This document shows positions 61,561 through 64,000 of a stretch of 64,000 nt of DNA, one piece after another (position 1 is the first letter of the stretch; each line of letters opens with the position of its first letter). The notes below the pieces were generated by a model that was given only the letters and a program-made list of their open reading frames with translations, ran no database searches and was not told the DNA's origin. The position numbers and the translations under genes were made by a program. Origin of the DNA: Levilactobacillus brevis (lineage in GTDB: Bacteria > Bacillota > Bacilli > Lactobacillales > Lactobacillaceae); contig CP079699.1 of assembly GCA_021383565.1 (NCBI GenBank), positions 1-64,000 of the forward strand, written 5' to 3'.

Positions 61561-61825
61561 AATCGGCGCCCTACCGTGAAAGCCACCACTATGCCGGAGA
61601 TCGCCAGGAGTGGAGCCAGCTGTGTCGATGCAGTTAGCTGGCGTTCTTGGCCAGGTTACTGCATGGGGCGACTTGAGAGACTCACGGGTTTGGTGAGGCT
61701 CTCAAGCGAACCGGAAGCCCGCTCTGTGGCTGGAGGTGTCCCCCACAGCAGGCGGAACTTCTGGCAGGCGCAGGCGATGAGGCGGTCAATTTTGTGGTTA
61801 GAAGCTTTAAGAAAGGATGATGGGG

Positions 61826-62524
61826 ATGGAAGCGCGCTTACAAGCGACTTTTGATCAAGCGAAACACATTGTATTCTTAACCGGAGCAGGGGTTTCAACG
61901 CCCTCCGGTATTCCGGACTATCGGTCGAAGAATGGGCTGTATACGGGCCATCGGAATGCCGAATACTACTTGAGTCACAGCTGTTTAGTTCAGGAACCGG
62001 AAGTCTTCTACGACTACGTGAAGCAAAACCTGTACTATCCGGATGCCCAACCCAACGTCATTCACGAGAAGCAGGCCGCGTTGACGCGGGAGGACCGAGC
62101 AACGGTCATTACTCAAAATATCGATAATTTGTACAACGTAGCCGACACCCGGCACCTGGTTGAATTTCACGGGAACCTCTACAACGTCTACTGCCAGGTC
62201 TGCGGTGCTAAGGCCGACTGGCACGACTATCTTAAATCCCCGTACCACGAAGCCGATGGCGGTTGGTTGCGGCCGGATGTTGTCCTTTACGATGAGGGCC
62301 TCAACACCACGAACGTCCAACGCGCGGTCGCGGCGATGAATCAGGCTGATTTAGTCGTGATTGTGGGGACGTCCATGCGGGTCTACCCGTTTGCCGGGCT
62401 CCTCGACTATCGTAACCAGCAGGCTAAGGTCGTCGTGGTCAATCAGGAAAAATTAAATCTGGGCTTCGATTATGACATGGTCCAGGCGGATGCCACTGAG
62501 TTCTTCACCGCACTGCGGGTCTGA
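61826..62524 (+). CDS. Sir2-family NAD-dependent protein deacylase
   Basis: 232 residues from ATG 61826 (AAAGG at 9 nt; ATG 61817 and 61820 are too close). FLTGAGVSTPSGIPDYRSKN (NAD binding, about 18-37), VITQNIDNLYNVAD (about 92-105), LVEFHGNLYNVYC (catalytic His about 115), VIVGTSMRVYPFAGL. The zinc ribbon has only the first pair CQVCG (about 121-125); the expected second Cys pair is absent (region YHEADGGWLRPDVV), so zinc may be missing. Confidence 0.85.
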   Translation: MEARLQATFDQAKHIVFLTGAGVSTPSGIPDYRSKNGLYTGHRNAEYYLSHSCLVQEPEVFYDYVKQNLYYPDAQPNVIHEKQAALTREDRATVITQNIDNLYNVADTRHLVEFHGNLYNVYCQVCGAKADWHDYLKSPYHEADGGWLRPDVVLYDEGLNTTNVQRAVAAMNQADLVVIVGTSMRVYPFAGLLDYRNQQAKVVVVNQEKLNLGFDYDMVQADATEFFTALRV

Positions 62525-62534
62525 GGGTGAAACG

Positions 62535-62861
62535 ATGAATCATCAAGAAGTCATTGCGCAATTAAGAAAAGTCGTGCGCCGGTTACGTTGGCTGAACGTG
62601 CTTCAGCTCCTACCGGACACGCTGTTGGTCTACAGCATCATTCAACTGGCGTTTAGTGGTCAGCTGGTGACACTCTTTAATGCGACCTTTAATCGACGCG
62701 AGGCCATCTTGGTGACGGTCATGTTTGCTTTGATTGATATCTGCGTGACAGGGATTCGCTACAACGATCGCGTCGCCGGTAAACGGCTGATCAGTCAGCT
62801 GACCGGTCAATTGACGGCACCAGAAGTGAGTTTAATCAAACGGTTTGAGAATTTGAAGTAG
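62535..62861 (+). CDS. Small membrane protein (108 aa)
   Basis: ATG 62535 with GAGGGTGA upstream, 10 nt after the sirtuin stop. Hydrophobic segments at about 23-40 (LQLLPDTLLVYSIIQLAF) and 58-75 (AILVTVMFALIDICVTG). Basic N-terminus. Probably co-transcribed with the sirtuin and the DUF72 gene. No family recognised. Confidence 0.55.
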   Translation: MNHQEVIAQLRKVVRRLRWLNVLQLLPDTLLVYSIIQLAFSGQLVTLFNATFNRREAILVTVMFALIDICVTGIRYNDRVAGKRLISQLTGQLTAPEVSLIKRFENLK

Positions 62862-62872
62862 GGAGTGACAGC

Positions 62873-63721
62873 ATGATTACGATTGGGCTGACAACCTGGA
62901 AGGAGCATCCGGCGTTAATCGGCGGTGAGAACCGGCCGGTGACACTCAACGAGTACGCCGGAAGTCTACCGCTGGTTGAGCTGGATACGCCGTTCTACGG
63001 GATTCCGCGGCAGAGTACCGTGGCCAATTGGCAGGCGGCGGTTCCGGAAGGATTCCAGTATATCTTGAAGGCCAATCAGGTGATGACCCAACACGATCAG
63101 CGACAGGAACCAGCGACCACTACGGAACGGGTGACGGCCTTTGACCAGTTCAAGGTCGCCGTAGCCCCGCTAGTCGACCACCATCAGCTGCGCACCGTAC
63201 TGTTTCAATTTCCGCCGTACTTCAATCGGACGACCGCTAACATCCAATACCTGCGGGACGTCCGCGTTCAAATGGGGCAGTTGCCGGTCGCCGTGGAATT
63301 TCGCAGTCCCAGCTGGTTCGACGACGCGGGGATGACGGCCGATGTCATGGCCTACCTCAACTCATTGCAGTTGACCAACGTGACGACCGATGAACCACAT
63401 AACCTCAACAATGGTATTCCGCTGGTCGAGACGGTGACCACGCCGGAGTTGGCGGTGGTCCGGCTACACGGGCGCAATACTGAGGGCTGGTTTAACCAAG
63501 GAGCGAATTGGCGAAAGACGCGAACGCTGTATAAATACAGTGAGGACGAACTCCAAGCCATTGCGGCCCTGGTTCGGCGGCTCGCCGCGCAGGCCAAAGA
63601 TGTGTGCGTCATCTTTAATAACAATTCCGGTAAGGACGCGGCGCCTAATGCGTTGCGGCTTCAGGCCATTTTAGGCTTGCACTGGGACAATCTGGCCCCA
63701 CAACAACTTGACCTGTTTTAG
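62873..63721 (+). CDS. DUF72 TIM-barrel protein
   Basis: 282 residues, starting 11 nt after the previous gene. ITIGLTTWKEHPALIGGENR, LVELDTPFYGIPRQSTVANW, FQYILKANQVMTQH, LRTVLFQFPPYFNRT, LPVAVEFRSPSWFD and VVRLHGRNTEGWF are the conserved DUF72 (YecE) motifs. The fold is a TIM barrel; the activity is unknown. Followed by a terminator-like hairpin. Confidence 0.88.
   Translation: MITIGLTTWKEHPALIGGENRPVTLNEYAGSLPLVELDTPFYGIPRQSTVANWQAAVPEGFQYILKANQVMTQHDQRQEPATTTERVTAFDQFKVAVAPLVDHHQLRTVLFQFPPYFNRTTANIQYLRDVRVQMGQLPVAVEFRSPSWFDDAGMTADVMAYLNSLQLTNVTTDEPHNLNNGIPLVETVTTPELAVVRLHGRNTEGWFNQGANWRKTRTLYKYSEDELQAIAALVRRLAAQAKDVCVIFNNNSGKDAAPNALRLQAILGLHWDNLAPQQLDLF

Positions 63722-64000
<279 letters not shown>

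Overview
The window is a Lactobacillaceae chromosome segment, most likely of the Levilactobacillus brevis group. The genus is an inference from GC near 50 percent in the housekeeping part, consensus AGGAGG ribosome-binding sites, an LPxTG adhesin, Rgg, a class II HMG-CoA reductase next to ppx, a trpS T-box leader and the IS30/IS3 elements. It holds the late half of a contractile-tailed prophage followed by about 36 kb of host genes.

Region 1 (1-25.8 kb) is one long rightward late operon. Head genes come first: portal end, minor head protein, LysM protein, DUF2213 protease with an internal scaffold start, decoration protein, major capsid protein. Connector genes, the DUF3383-type sheath, tube, a frameshifted tail chaperone and a 1917-residue tape measure with two peptidoglycan hydrolase domains follow. 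Then come baseplate genes (LysM protein, plug, hub, spike, gp25-like, J, I), a tail fibre, small XkdX-like proteins, holin-type membrane proteins and a GH25 lysin. The standout is a complete diversity-generating retroelement (DGR). The last codons of the tail-fibre gene form a 97-bp variable repeat (21064-21160). A 97-bp template repeat lies 168 bp downstream (21232-21328). The copies differ at 15 positions, 14 of them adenines in the template. A perfect 8-bp stem with a 4-nt loop sits between them, and a YMDD reverse transcriptase follows. No Avd accessory gene is visible. The likely result is a phage that mutates the host-binding tip of its fibre.

Region 2 (25.8-28.4 kb) is the AT-richer right end of the prophage. 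It holds a strong promoter with an internal palindrome, a structured RNA ending in a T-run, an antisense micro-ORF with a perfect ribosome-binding site, a possible nuclease-fold toxin, a small membrane protein and a frameshifted gene.

Region 3 (28.4-49.8 kb) is accessory host DNA: an LRR-MucBP adhesin with a 39-bp coding repeat array, NUDIX, a nonsense-interrupted DUF421 gene with DUF3290, Rgg facing an MFS exporter across a 16-bp palindrome, a disulfide oxidoreductase, ASCH, secreted proteins, a degenerate AAA-like pseudogene, IS30, GNAT, a class A beta-lactamase-like serine hydrolase, IS3, a Na+/H+ antiporter and an IS30 remnant. A family of long fold-back intergenic repeats is scattered through 43.6-61.5 kb, and the IS3 copy has split one of them.

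Region 4 (49.8-64 kb) has a leftward copper-export operon (two cupredoxins, a P1B ATPase without metal-binding domains, a micro membrane protein) under a promoter with CopY-type boxes. It also has an SdpI-like protein, HelD, T-box-trpS, ppx, HMG-CoA reductase, an IpaB/EvcA-type protein, sirtuin, DUF72 and the start of metG. Several broken genes carry single-base lesions, some in homopolymers, so part of the apparent decay could be sequencing error.
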